This document shows, piece by piece, positions 33,691-41,657 of a stretch of 64,000 nucleotides of DNA. Source of the stretch: Gemmatimonadales bacterium (GTDB taxonomy: Bacteria; Gemmatimonadota; Gemmatimonadetes; Palauibacterales; Palauibacteraceae); NCBI GenBank assembly GCA_009838765.1, contig VXQX01000017.1, positions 27,461-91,460 on the forward strand, given 5' to 3'. The position numbers were made by a program, and so were the translations under genes. Every line of letters begins with the position of its first letter. Within the stretch, counting starts at the first letter, position 1. A model generated the notes under the pieces. The model had not been told where the DNA came from and did not search any database. It saw only the letters and a program-made list of their open reading frames with translations.

Positions 33691-34260
33691 TCAGGGATCC
33701 GGCCACAAGGCCGGGTCCCGCTCCATCTCAGGCTCCGGTTCTACACCGAGCGCCTCGACCATGCGCACGTAGTAGTTGAAGAAGCCGACGACCTCCGTCG
33801 CGGTCAGGATCTGCGCGTCGGTCCAGCCGACCTCCCGCAGCCCGTCGATGTCCGGCCGAGCCGTGGAGGTCGGCTCGCGCGTGATCGCCACCGCATAGTC
33901 CATCAGCCGGCGCGTCTTCGCGTCGAGCCCCGCCGTCCGATAGTCGATCCGGATCGCGCGGGCCAGGTCATCGTCCCCGGTCGCCTGACGGAGATCCTCT
34001 CCGTGCGCCTCCGTTCAGTAGAAGCAGTCGAGTTCGCGCGAGGTCACGGTCGCGAGCATCTCCCGCACGTCCCTCCCCAGCGGTCCGGGCGCCAGCATCA
34101 GCGCCTCGTAGAGCCGGATCGAGGCACGCATGACGGGCGGGTTCAGACTCTGGATGCAGATCACGTTGAAGACGCGCCCCGCGCGGCGGACGGCCTTCTC
34201 GTACTCGCGGGCGACGAGCCCCTCTGCTTCCTCGGGAGCTACCGTGTCGATATGCGGCAT
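33691..34260 (-). CDS. AhpD/carboxymuconolactone-decarboxylase-like peroxidase-related protein, probable selenoprotein
   Basis: Read through one in-frame TGA (34017-34015), the frame gives 189 residues with an ATG after AGGAGG. The redox motif reads RELDCFY-U-TEAHGEDL, with Cys79, the TGA-encoded residue 82 and His86. Relatives have C-x2-C-x3-H at exactly this place, so the TGA replaces the second, catalytic cysteine. Everything before and after the TGA is well-conserved alpha-helical AhpD-like sequence, for example SLNPPVMRASIRLYEAL and GWTDAQILTATEVVGFFNY. A hairpin sits just after the TGA. Selenocysteine versions of this family have been described, mainly from marine data. The alternative is a nonsense mutation or sequence error. 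It lies 60 bases after the hydroxyproline dehydratase gene. Confidence 0.75.
33988..34014 (-). promoter_or_regulatory. Candidate bacterial SECIS element
   Basis: On the minus strand ACGGAG (34004-33999), loop AGGAT (33998-33994) and CTCCGT (33993-33988) form a perfect six-base stem. The loop starts 16 bases after the TGA and its second base is G. Known bacterial SECIS elements lie within the coding sequence just after the UGA, with the apical loop about 16-37 bases away and a G among its first bases. GC-rich DNA makes short stems common, so this supports but does not prove selenocysteine insertion. Confidence 0.5.
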
Positions 34261-34320
34261 TTCGCCTCCTGAAGACGATGGGTCCGGCGCGGGAATCGGC
34301 TCATCGGCGCGACCGGCGCC

Positions 34321-35349
34321 TCAGCGGACGAGGAAGCCGTCCCGCCACGGGTCCTCCGGATCGACGAGGAACTCGTGGCGGCCCGTGACCCAGGCCCGGC
34401 CGCCGATCTCCGGCACGACGGCCGCGTACCCGCCGACAGACGTCGTGTCCACGACGCGGCCGCTGAACCGGCCGCCGATGATGCTCTCGACGATGATCTC
34501 CGCATCCCCGGAGTGCTCTCCGCGCGCGTGAAGGATGGCGAGGCGGCCGCTCACGGCGGTCCCGGTCGGACTGCGGTCGAGTTCCCCGTCCGCGAAGATG
34601 CAGACGTGCCGCGAGTGGTGTGCGGCGTCGACCGCCGCGCCCGTGAACACCGTGCCGTAGAGAAACCCGAGATCCGGATCATCCGGATGCGAGATTTCGC
34701 CGCGGGCGGACGAGGACACCGCACGCGTAATCCGGCGCCCCGCGTCGATGAGGTCGGCCGCGCCGCCGGGAGTGAGCGAGAGCCCGAGCGCGTCCGCATC
34801 GACGTAGGCGTAGAAGGCGCCGCCGAAGGCGAGGTCGTATGACACCGCCCCCAACCCCTCGACCTCCAGGGCCCGCCCCAGCGCGGGCGCGAAGGAAGGC
34901 ACGTTGAGGAACCGGACCTCCCGCACGCGCTCGCCTTCGAGGATCGCGGTGGCGCGCACGAGCCCGGCGGGCGTGTCGATCGTCACCGACCGCTCTCCGC
35001 CCGCCCCATCGATCCAGCCGGCTTCGACAGCGATCTTCGCCACGCCGATGATCCCGTGACCGCACATCGTCGAGTAACCTTCGTTGTGCATGAACAGGAC
35101 CGCGAAATCGGAACCGGGGCGCACGGGAGGCATCACGAGGCAACCATACATGTCCGCATGGCCCCGCGGTTCCCACATCAGCGCGCGGCGGAGTTTGTCA
35201 TGGTCCGAACGGGCCACACGCCGGCGGGCGAGGACGGTGTCTCCCGCCAACTCCGGGAAGCCCGCCACGATGACCCGCAGCGGTTCTCCCTCCGTGTGGG
35301 CGTCGATCGTCTCGACGCGAAGCCAGTGTTCGGGCGCGGTCCAGGTCAT
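34321..35349 (-). CDS. Proline racemase family protein, probable trans-3-hydroxy-L-proline dehydratase
   Basis: A 342-residue cytosolic enzyme. The first active-site motif has Cys96 in TMCGHGIIG. The second motif reads DRSPTGTAVSGR, with Thr262 where proline racemases and 4-hydroxyproline epimerases have a second Cys. The Cys/Thr pair is the mark of trans-3-hydroxy-L-proline dehydratases, which make pyrroline-2-carboxylate. The start EHWLRVETIDAHTEGEPLRV is typical. It would serve breakdown of collagen- or antibiotic-derived hydroxyproline. The selenoprotein candidate follows on the same strand after 60 bases. Confidence 0.85.
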   Translation of the reverse strand: MTWTAPEHWLRVETIDAHTEGEPLRVIVAGFPELAGDTVLARRRVARSDHDKLRRALMWEPRGHADMYGCLVMPPVRPGSDFAVLFMHNEGYSTMCGHGIIGVAKIAVEAGWIDGAGGERSVTIDTPAGLVRATAILEGERVREVRFLNVPSFAPALGRALEVEGLGAVSYDLAFGGAFYAYVDADALGLSLTPGGAADLIDAGRRITRAVSSSARGEISHPDDPDLGFLYGTVFTGAAVDAAHHSRHVCIFADGELDRSPTGTAVSGRLAILHARGEHSGDAEIIVESIIGGRFSGRVVDTTSVGGYAAVVPEIGGRAWVTGRHEFLVDPEDPWRDGFLVR

Positions 35350-35490
35350 GTGAACTCCTCGGTGTGACGGTGGCCCCCGGCGGCGGGATCATCGTATGCT
35401 GGCGTCGCTGATCTTACGCCCCGTTGCCGAAGTCCGCTCCGGCGGGCGGCCCGCTGCGCCGCACGTCGGTCCTTTGCTCCAGGAGAAGGC

Positions 35491-36099
35491 ATGAGACCGA
35501 GGGCTGTGGCCGCCGAGGTCGTTGGTACGTTCGCGCTCACGCTGTCCGTATCGATCTCCGTCAACAACCCGGATTTTGCCATTCCGGCGCCGGCGATGGC
35601 GGGACTCACGCTGGGCGTGCTGGTTCACCTCCTCGGGCCCGTCTCCGGCTGTCTCCTCAACCCGGCGGTGACACTCTCCATCTGGTCGATCGGCAGAATC
35701 GAGGCGAGGGACGCGATCTCGTTCATCCTGGCGCAGTTGGCGGGAGCCGGACTGGCCCTGGCTTTCGGAAACGTCCTGTTCGCCGACCGCATCCCGCTTC
35801 CCGTGGACACTTCCATCGGCACCGGCGTCGCGGAGATGCTGGGAGCCGCACTCCTCGCCTTCACGATCGCGGCCGTCTTCATGGGCCGGATCCCGGTCCG
35901 GCTGACCGGCGCCGTCATCGGCGCATCCCTGGTCGTGGCGATCGCCTGGGCGGCGCACGGATCGAACGCGGTGCTAAACCCCGCGGTCGCCCTCGGGGTC
36001 GGGTCCCTCTCCCTCCCCTACGTCTGGGGCCCGGTCGTCGGCACCCTGATCGGCGCGCACCTGTCAAGACACGTATGCGATCCCGGCGACACGCCGTAG
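35491..36099 (+). CDS. Aquaporin/MIP family channel with an atypical selectivity filter
   Basis: A 202-residue inner-membrane protein with six spans and the two half-helices that bear NPA motifs (LLNPAVTLS at Asn57 and VLNPAVALG at Asn163). In ordinary aquaporins an Arg follows the second NPA and forms the narrowest filter; here it is Val. The His/Gly commonly found before the first NPA is also altered (GCLLNPA). The pore may therefore be wider or pass a non-water solute. The start is the ATG at 35491, after a CAGGAGAAGG site. The gene stands alone between the dehydratase (divergent) and the VOC gene (convergent). Confidence 0.9.
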   Translation: MRPRAVAAEVVGTFALTLSVSISVNNPDFAIPAPAMAGLTLGVLVHLLGPVSGCLLNPAVTLSIWSIGRIEARDAISFILAQLAGAGLALAFGNVLFADRIPLPVDTSIGTGVAEMLGAALLAFTIAAVFMGRIPVRLTGAVIGASLVVAIAWAAHGSNAVLNPAVALGVGSLSLPYVWGPVVGTLIGAHLSRHVCDPGDTP

Positions 36100-36163
36100 G
36101 AACGAGATGTGGGCGCGCAATCCGAGGTGTGGGGCGGAGATCGTTGGAAGTCCCTGTAAAGCG

Positions 36164-36203
36164 TTAAGCCAATCGAAAATTGGATTTTGAATTGGCTTAA
36201 GCC
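36164..36203. repeat. Inverted repeat and palindrome in an AT-rich patch
   Basis: TTAAGCCAAT (36164-36173) and ATTGGCTTAA (36191-36200) are perfect inverted repeats with a 17-base AT-rich loop, and GGCTTAAGCC (36194-36203) is itself a perfect palindrome. The patch lies between two convergent genes and is much richer in A and T than the surroundings. It could act as a two-way terminator (no long T run), a protein-binding site or a mobile-element scar. Confidence 0.5.
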
Positions 36204-36300
36204 GATGCAGGCGTAGTGGAACTCCCATGATTGATCGAGATCGTGCGTCGCTGCTCGGGCGGTTGCGGTGTGACGGCCCTATCCTTCGATCAGCGCGCAG

Positions 36301-36699
36301 TCAGTCGGAGAGGCCCTCGTCCGCGGGCGGATCCGGTGTCTCGTCCTCCGCGAGATCGCGGTAGAAGGTGAGTCCGTTCATGTCGAGGTCGTAAAAGGCG
36401 AATTCGCGCGTACCCCACGGGGTCCGCCGCAGAGCCGTGCGCTCGTGGAAGACCCCCAGGTTCCGGTATTCCTCGAACAGGTCCTCGACCGCGGGCACGA
36501 CGAAGCGGAGCATGGGCCGCTCGACTCCGGACCACTCCTCGGCGTCGTGCCACTGGAGGTGCAACTCGATCCCATCCCGTCTCACGCCGGCGTACCCCGG
36601 ATCGCGCGTCGAATCGGCGAAGGCGAGTTCGAAGCCGAGCCGTCCGACGTAGAAGCCGATCGCCGCGGCGACGTCCCGCGAGGGAAGCACGGGCTGCAC
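36301..36699 (-). CDS. VOC/glyoxalase-fold protein
   Basis: About 132 residues from a GTG at 36699, placing the first strand (QPVLPSRDVAAAIGFYVGRLGFEL) at the N-terminus as is usual for the family. The frame is open to 36804, but that would require a start inside korB and adds no recognisable sequence. The second half has ELHLQWHD and EFAFYDLDMNGLTFYRDL, as in bleomycin-resistance or dioxygenase-like members. His and Glu residues in these motifs could bind a metal. It follows korB after about 33 bases and may be cotranscribed. Substrate unknown. Confidence 0.75.
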   Translation of the reverse strand: MQPVLPSRDVAAAIGFYVGRLGFELAFADSTRDPGYAGVRRDGIELHLQWHDAEEWSGVERPMLRFVVPAVEDLFEEYRNLGVFHERTALRRTPWGTREFAFYDLDMNGLTFYRDLAEDETPDPPADEGLSD

Positions 36700-36731
36700 C
36701 GCCTCGAGGCGGGCCGCCCGCTCCTCGGCGG

Positions 36732-37805
36732 CTATCGGTAGTTCTCCATCAGGGCGTCCAGCGCGTCGGCTCCCGGACACAGCTCCTCGAAGGGGAGGTT
36801 CCACAGCGGCCGGTCGACCGTCCCCAGCACGTCGTGCAAGTCCCTCGACTCCGGGTCCACGTAGAGGAGCCCGGTCGGAACCTCACCCGCGTTCTGCCGC
36901 TCGCGAAGATAGCCGTACACGGCGTCCCGGTCGGTCGCATCGTAATCGCCCTCCACCTGCCGGAAGCGGATCACGCTGCCATCGTGCATCGGGACGTCGC
37001 GCACATCGGCGGATCTTATGTCGGCCGTGATCTCATCCGCCGGCGGGACGAAGTCCTTCGGGGCCACGAACGCGGCCTCGACCGCCTCGCGGAAGTGCTC
37101 GCGCGTGTAGGCGTAGCTCTTCGTCGACCCCACGTGGTCGTTGAAGGTCACGCAAGGCGAGATGACGTCGACGAGGGCGAGGCCCGGGTGCCGGATCCCC
37201 GCCTTGATGATCGGGACGAGCTGGTTCTTGTCGCCGGAGAAGCCGCGGGCCACGAAGGTCGCGCCGATCGAAAGTCCGAGCAGGGCGGGATCGATGGGAG
37301 GCTGTTCGTTCGGCACGCCCCGCTTCGACTTCGAGCCCATGTCGGCCGAGGCCGAGAACTGGCCCTTCGTCAGGCCGTAGACCCCGTTGTTCTCGATGAT
37401 ATAGAGGAGATTGAGGTTGCGCCGCACCGCGTGGCACAGTTGCCCGAGTCCTATCGAGAGCGAGTCCCCGTCGCCGGAGACGCCGATGTAGACGAGGTCG
37501 CGGTTCGCGGCGTTCGCCCCGCTCGCCACCGACGGCATCCGCCCGTGCACGCTGTTGAAGCCGTGCGATTCGGACATGAAGTAGGCGGTCGTCTTGGACG
37601 AGCAGCCGATCCCGCTCATCTTCGCGGCCCGGTGCGTGGGGATCGCGAGTTCCCACGCCGCCTCGATCAGCGCCGCCGTGACGGAATCGTGGCCGCACCC
37701 CGCGCACAGCGTGGACATCACGCCCTCGTAGTCGCGGCGCGTGAGCCCCAGTTCGTTCTTGTCCAGACTCGGGTGGAAGACCCTCGGCTTGGCGATGTAC
37801 GTCAT
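36732..37805 (-). CDS. korB: 2-oxoacid:ferredoxin oxidoreductase, beta subunit
   Basis: A 357-residue subunit that binds thiamine diphosphate. CAGCGHDSV (Cys34, Cys37) begins the pyrophosphate domain and GDGDSLSIGLGQLCHAVRRN carries the Mg/ThDP motif, with ENNGVYGLTKGQ afterwards. With the alpha subunit it oxidatively decarboxylates a 2-oxoacid (2-oxoglutarate or pyruvate most likely) to the CoA thioester and reduces ferredoxin. The ATG overlaps the korA stop (ATGA). An iron-sulfur site is not obvious in this subunit beyond the Cys motif noted. Confidence 0.92.
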   Translation of the reverse strand: MTYIAKPRVFHPSLDKNELGLTRRDYEGVMSTLCAGCGHDSVTAALIEAAWELAIPTHRAAKMSGIGCSSKTTAYFMSESHGFNSVHGRMPSVASGANAANRDLVYIGVSGDGDSLSIGLGQLCHAVRRNLNLLYIIENNGVYGLTKGQFSASADMGSKSKRGVPNEQPPIDPALLGLSIGATFVARGFSGDKNQLVPIIKAGIRHPGLALVDVISPCVTFNDHVGSTKSYAYTREHFREAVEAAFVAPKDFVPPADEITADIRSADVRDVPMHDGSVIRFRQVEGDYDATDRDAVYGYLRERQNAGEVPTGLLYVDPESRDLHDVLGTVDRPLWNLPFEELCPGADALDALMENYR

Positions 37806-39643
37806 GCGCTCACCCCTTCGGCGGTCTCCGCCGCGAGGCCGAGACGATCCTTGACGCCCGCGATGACGTGGCGGGCACTCAGCGGGAGCCCTCCGTAGCG
37901 GAGGACCGAGGTCAGCCGTTCCTTCGAGGCCGGCGTCTCCAGCGTGAGGAGCGACTTCAACTGGGCGTCCCGGTTCTGTTCGATGACGATGTTGAGGTCG
38001 TGGGCCTCGATGAAGCCCCCGACTTCGGGGGCGAAGGGGAACCCGCGGATCCGCATGTAGTCGAGCCGGATCCCGTCCTCCGCTTCCATGCGCTCGATGG
38101 CCTCGCGCACCGCGCCGTCGCAGCCGCCCAGCGTGACGAGTCCGTATCGCGCGTCCGGCCGCGTGCGAATCTCGGGGCGAGGCACCGCCTCCGCCGCACG
38201 GTCGATCTTCTCGGCGATGCGGTCGACGACTTCCTGGTATTCGTCCGGGTCCTCCGTGTACTTGCCGTACTTCGTGTGGCCGGAGCCGCGCGTAAAGTAG
38301 GCCCCCTTCGGGTCTTCGCCCGGAATCGTCCGGTATGGAATCCCGTCCCGGTCCACGTCAAGGTAGCGATAGAAGGTCTCGATCTCCGCGAGCGCCTCGG
38401 CGTCGAGCACCTTCCCGCGATCCGGCCTGTACTCGTCGTCCCACCGGAAGCGGGGCACGACCCAGTCGTTCATCCCGATGTCGAGGTCGGAGAGCACGAA
38501 GACGGGCGTCTGGAAGCGTTCCGCAAGATCGAACGCCTGCACGCTGAACTCGAAGCACTCCGCCGGATCCTTCGGGTAGAGGCAGACGTGCTTCGTGTCC
38601 CCGTGGGAGGCGTAGGCGCAGAGGAGGATGTCGCCCTGCTGGGTGCGCGTCGGCATCCCGGTCGATGGGCCGACGCGCTCGACGTCGAAGAACACGCAGG
38701 GGACTTCGGCATAGTACGCGAGTCCAATGAACTCCGTCATGAGCGAGATCCCGGCCCCGCTCGTCGCCGTGAAGGCCCGGGCTCCGGCCCACCCCGCGCC
38801 GATCGTGATGCCCGCCGCCGCGAGTTCGTCCTCCGCCTGCAGGATCGCCGCCCTGCTCCGCCCGGTCTCCTCCTCGACGCGCAACCGCCGGCAATAGGCC
38901 GTGAAGGCGTCAACGAGCGAGGTCGAGGGCGTAATCGGATACCAGGCCGCGACCGTCGCGCCCGCATAGACGCAGCCGAGCGCCGCCGCCGTGTTGCCAT
39001 CGATCAGAATCGACTCACGGGTGGCATCCATGCCCTCGAGCCGGATCGGCAGGGGACATTCGAAGTTCTCGGCCGCGTAGTCGTAGCCGAGCCGGATCGC
39101 CTCGAAGTTCGCTTCGAGGAGGTGACGCTTCTGCTCGCCGAAGGTCTCCTCGAGCAGTCCGCGGATCACCGCCATGTCGATGTCGAGGAGGGCGGCAAGG
39201 GCGCCCGTGTAGGCGATGTTCTTCATCAGGATGCGCGTGCGGCCGCCGTCGAACGCCTTCACGCACATCTCGGCCAGCGGGACGCCGAGGAAGATCACCT
39301 CCTCGCGCCGCAGCGTGTCCGCCATGGGCCAGCTCGAGTCGTACAGCAGCCAGCCGCCGGGGACGAGTTCCTCGATGTCCCGGGCGTAGGTCTCCGGATT
39401 CATCGCCACGATGAGGTCGAAGTCCGGCGTGCGCGCGACGTGGCCCGACCCGTTCACGCGGATCTCGTACCAGGTGGGGAGGCCCTGGATGTTCGAGGGG
39501 AAGACGTTCTTCCCCGACACCGGGACCCCCATCCGGAAGATCGACTGCATGATGAGACCGTTGGCGCTCGCGGAGCCGGTGCCGTTCACGGTGCCGATCT
39601 TGAGCGCGAAGTCGTTCACGCGGTCCGTCTTCATGCCGCCCAT
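37802..39643 (-). CDS. korA: 2-oxoacid:ferredoxin oxidoreductase, gamma-alpha fusion subunit
   Basis: A 613-residue subunit. The first 190 residues are the gamma domain (KIGTVNGTGSASANGLIMQ, PSNIQGLPTWYEIRVNGSGH), fused to the alpha domain that begins near ILIDGNTAAALGCVYAGA and contains YPITPSTSLVDAF, GAGWAGARAFTATSGAGISLM and a long C-terminal part. Gamma-alpha fusion is common in 2-oxoglutarate ferredoxin oxidoreductases. The ATG at 39643 or 39634 may be used; the stop of the preceding gene lies four bases upstream. The complex would let the cell run the TCA cycle in the oxidative or reductive direction. Confidence 0.92.
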   Translation of the reverse strand: MGGMKTDRVNDFALKIGTVNGTGSASANGLIMQSIFRMGVPVSGKNVFPSNIQGLPTWYEIRVNGSGHVARTPDFDLIVAMNPETYARDIEELVPGGWLLYDSSWPMADTLRREEVIFLGVPLAEMCVKAFDGGRTRILMKNIAYTGALAALLDIDMAVIRGLLEETFGEQKRHLLEANFEAIRLGYDYAAENFECPLPIRLEGMDATRESILIDGNTAAALGCVYAGATVAAWYPITPSTSLVDAFTAYCRRLRVEEETGRSRAAILQAEDELAAAGITIGAGWAGARAFTATSGAGISLMTEFIGLAYYAEVPCVFFDVERVGPSTGMPTRTQQGDILLCAYASHGDTKHVCLYPKDPAECFEFSVQAFDLAERFQTPVFVLSDLDIGMNDWVVPRFRWDDEYRPDRGKVLDAEALAEIETFYRYLDVDRDGIPYRTIPGEDPKGAYFTRGSGHTKYGKYTEDPDEYQEVVDRIAEKIDRAAEAVPRPEIRTRPDARYGLVTLGGCDGAVREAIERMEAEDGIRLDYMRIRGFPFAPEVGGFIEAHDLNIVIEQNRDAQLKSLLTLETPASKERLTSVLRYGGLPLSARHVIAGVKDRLGLAAETAEGVSA

Positions 39644-39647
39644 GCCG

Positions 39648-41486
39648 TCAGGGAGTCACCGACATGAAGCCGCCCGGCGACATCTCCTCGATTCCCATTC
39701 CGGAGTAGGGATGCTCCGCGTCCTGTCCGGCGTACGGCTTGAGCAGGTCGAAGGTCCGCATGTCCCAGGCCGCCGTCGGACAGCGCTCCGCGCACAGCCC
39801 GCAGTGGATGCAGAGGTCCTCGTCCTTCACCATGACGCGGGAGGTCTGCGGCAGCGGCTCGGAGACGTAGATGTCCTGCTCCGCGTTCTCGGCGGGCGCG
39901 GTGAGCCGCGTGCGGAGTTCCGCCTCTGCCCCGTTGTGGGTGATCGTGAGGCAGCTGAGGGGACAGATGTCGATGCAGGCGTCGCACTCGATGCACAGGC
40001 TCCCCGTGAAGTGCGTCTGAAGGTCGCAGTTCAGGCAGCGCTCGACCTCGGTCAGCGTCTGCTCGAGGTCGAATCCCTCCTCGACTTCCGTCTCGATGCT
40101 CCTGAGTCGCTCCTCCAGTCGGACATGCCGCATCTTGCGCCGGGGCGCATACTCGTAGTCGTTCGAGTAGCTCCACTCGTGGAGCCCCATCTTGGCGCTC
40201 ACGAGGTTCATGTGCTCGGGCGGACGCTTCCGGATGTCCTCGCCGCTGCAGTAGGCGTGGATGGAGATCGCCGCCTGGTGCCCGTGCTCGGCCGCCCAGA
40301 TGATGTTCTCGGGGCCCCACGCCGCGTCGCCGCCGAAGAAGACGCCTTCGCGCGTCGACATGAACGTCGTGCGGTCGACGACAGCTTCTCGCCACTTGTT
40401 GAATTCGATCCCCGCATCGTCCTCGATCCAGGGGAAGGCGGTCTCCTGCCCGATGGCGAGGATGACGGCCTCCGCCGGAAAAAACGCCTCGTCGAGCTTC
40501 GTGGACACGAGGCGCCCGTCATCGTTCTCGTGCCATTCGACGATGTCGAAGTTCATCCCCTTGAGGACGCCGTCCTCGATGACGAACTCCGTGGGCGAGT
40601 GGTTCTCGACGATGTCGACGAGTTCCTCTTCCGCGTCCTCGAGTTCCCAGGGGGAGGCCTTGAAGTACGGCTTCGACTTGCGGGCCATGACCTTGACGTT
40701 CGTGCCGCCGATCCGCTTCGAGGTGCGGCAGCAGTCCATCGCGGTGTTCCCGACGCCGATGACGAGGACGTTCTCCTCGATCGCGTTCGTGTGCCCGAAC
40801 GCGACGGATTCGAGCCAGTCGATGCCGATGTAGATGTGGTCGGTGTCGTACCGGCCCGGCAGGCGAAGTTCCTTGCCGCGCGGGGCGCCGGAGCCGACGA
40901 AGACGGCGTCGAAGTCCTGCTCCAGCAGCCACTTCATGCTCTCGACGGGCGCGTTGTAGCGGATGTCGACGCCCATGTCGAGGATGTAGTCGATCTCCTC
41001 CCACAGCACTTCCGGGGGCAGGCGGAACTGCGGAATGTTCGTCCACATGAGACCGCCGGGGCGGTCGTTCTTCTCGAAGATCGTGACCTCGTAGCCGAGC
41101 GGCATGAGGTCTCGGGCGACGGTCAGCGACGCCGGGCCCGCGCCCACGCAGGCGATCCGCTTCCCGTTCTTCTGCTTCGGGATGTCGGGGAAGCGGGGCG
41201 TGATGTCGCCCCTGAGGTCGGCGGCGACGCGCTTGAGGCGGCAGATCGCGACCGGCTTCTCCTCGACCCGTACGCGCCGGCACGCGGGCTCGCAGGGGCG
41301 GTCGCACGTCCGGCCGAGGATGCCCGGAAAGACGTTCGACTCCCAGTTGAGCATGTAGGCGTCGTCGTACCGTTCCTGCGCGATGAGGCGGATGTAACCC
41401 GGTACGTTGGTGTGAGCCGGGCAGGCCCACTGGCAATCCACGACTTTGTGGTAGTAGTCGGGATTCCCGACGTTTGTTGGCTCCAC
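39648..41486 (-). CDS. GltD-like NAD(P)/FAD iron-sulfur oxidoreductase with C-terminal ferredoxin domains
   Basis: A 612-residue protein with a GTG start after GAGGAG. The N-terminal domain carries cysteine sets (CQWACPAH, GRTCDRPCEPAC) as in the glutamate synthase small subunit. Next come the FAD motif CVGAGPASLTVARDLMPLGY and the NAD(P) motif VLVIGVGNTAMDCCR, then the FAD closing segment VFFGGDAAWGPENI. The C-terminus has CNC-type and two 4Fe-4S motifs (CIECDACIDICPLSC, CIHCGLCAERCP). It is the first gene of the korA-korB operon and very likely carries electrons between NAD(P)H and the ferredoxin pool or the oxidoreductase itself. Confidence 0.9.
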   Translation of the reverse strand: MEPTNVGNPDYYHKVVDCQWACPAHTNVPGYIRLIAQERYDDAYMLNWESNVFPGILGRTCDRPCEPACRRVRVEEKPVAICRLKRVAADLRGDITPRFPDIPKQKNGKRIACVGAGPASLTVARDLMPLGYEVTIFEKNDRPGGLMWTNIPQFRLPPEVLWEEIDYILDMGVDIRYNAPVESMKWLLEQDFDAVFVGSGAPRGKELRLPGRYDTDHIYIGIDWLESVAFGHTNAIEENVLVIGVGNTAMDCCRTSKRIGGTNVKVMARKSKPYFKASPWELEDAEEELVDIVENHSPTEFVIEDGVLKGMNFDIVEWHENDDGRLVSTKLDEAFFPAEAVILAIGQETAFPWIEDDAGIEFNKWREAVVDRTTFMSTREGVFFGGDAAWGPENIIWAAEHGHQAAISIHAYCSGEDIRKRPPEHMNLVSAKMGLHEWSYSNDYEYAPRRKMRHVRLEERLRSIETEVEEGFDLEQTLTEVERCLNCDLQTHFTGSLCIECDACIDICPLSCLTITHNGAEAELRTRLTAPAENAEQDIYVSEPLPQTSRVMVKDEDLCIHCGLCAERCPTAAWDMRTFDLLKPYAGQDAEHPYSGMGIEEMSPGGFMSVTP

Positions 41487-41657
41487 CGTTTCTCCTCGGG
41501 CTTACCCCGCCCGACAGGCGCTCCGTTCCCCGGCCCGTGAGTCGCTTGGAGACATAACCGCCCGCAATCGTAGGGGACGAGGGGGATTGTCGCCAGTTTC
41601 CCGAACCGCGGCGGCCGGATCGTTGCTGCGACGCCCGGGGCCGCGGAAGTTGAGCCG

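Noticed and set aside
33691..33903. A separate 70-residue protein
   Set aside because: It is only the part after the TGA of the AhpD-like gene, starting at an internal Met; it lacks its own ribosome site and is not a full domain.
36700..36804. A longer N-terminus for the VOC protein
   Set aside because: It would start inside korB and adds residues before the first strand of the VOC fold.
37868..41540. Long plus-strand frames opposite the korAB operon
   Set aside because: Mirror frames typical of high-GC genes; the minus-strand proteins have clear catalytic motifs.
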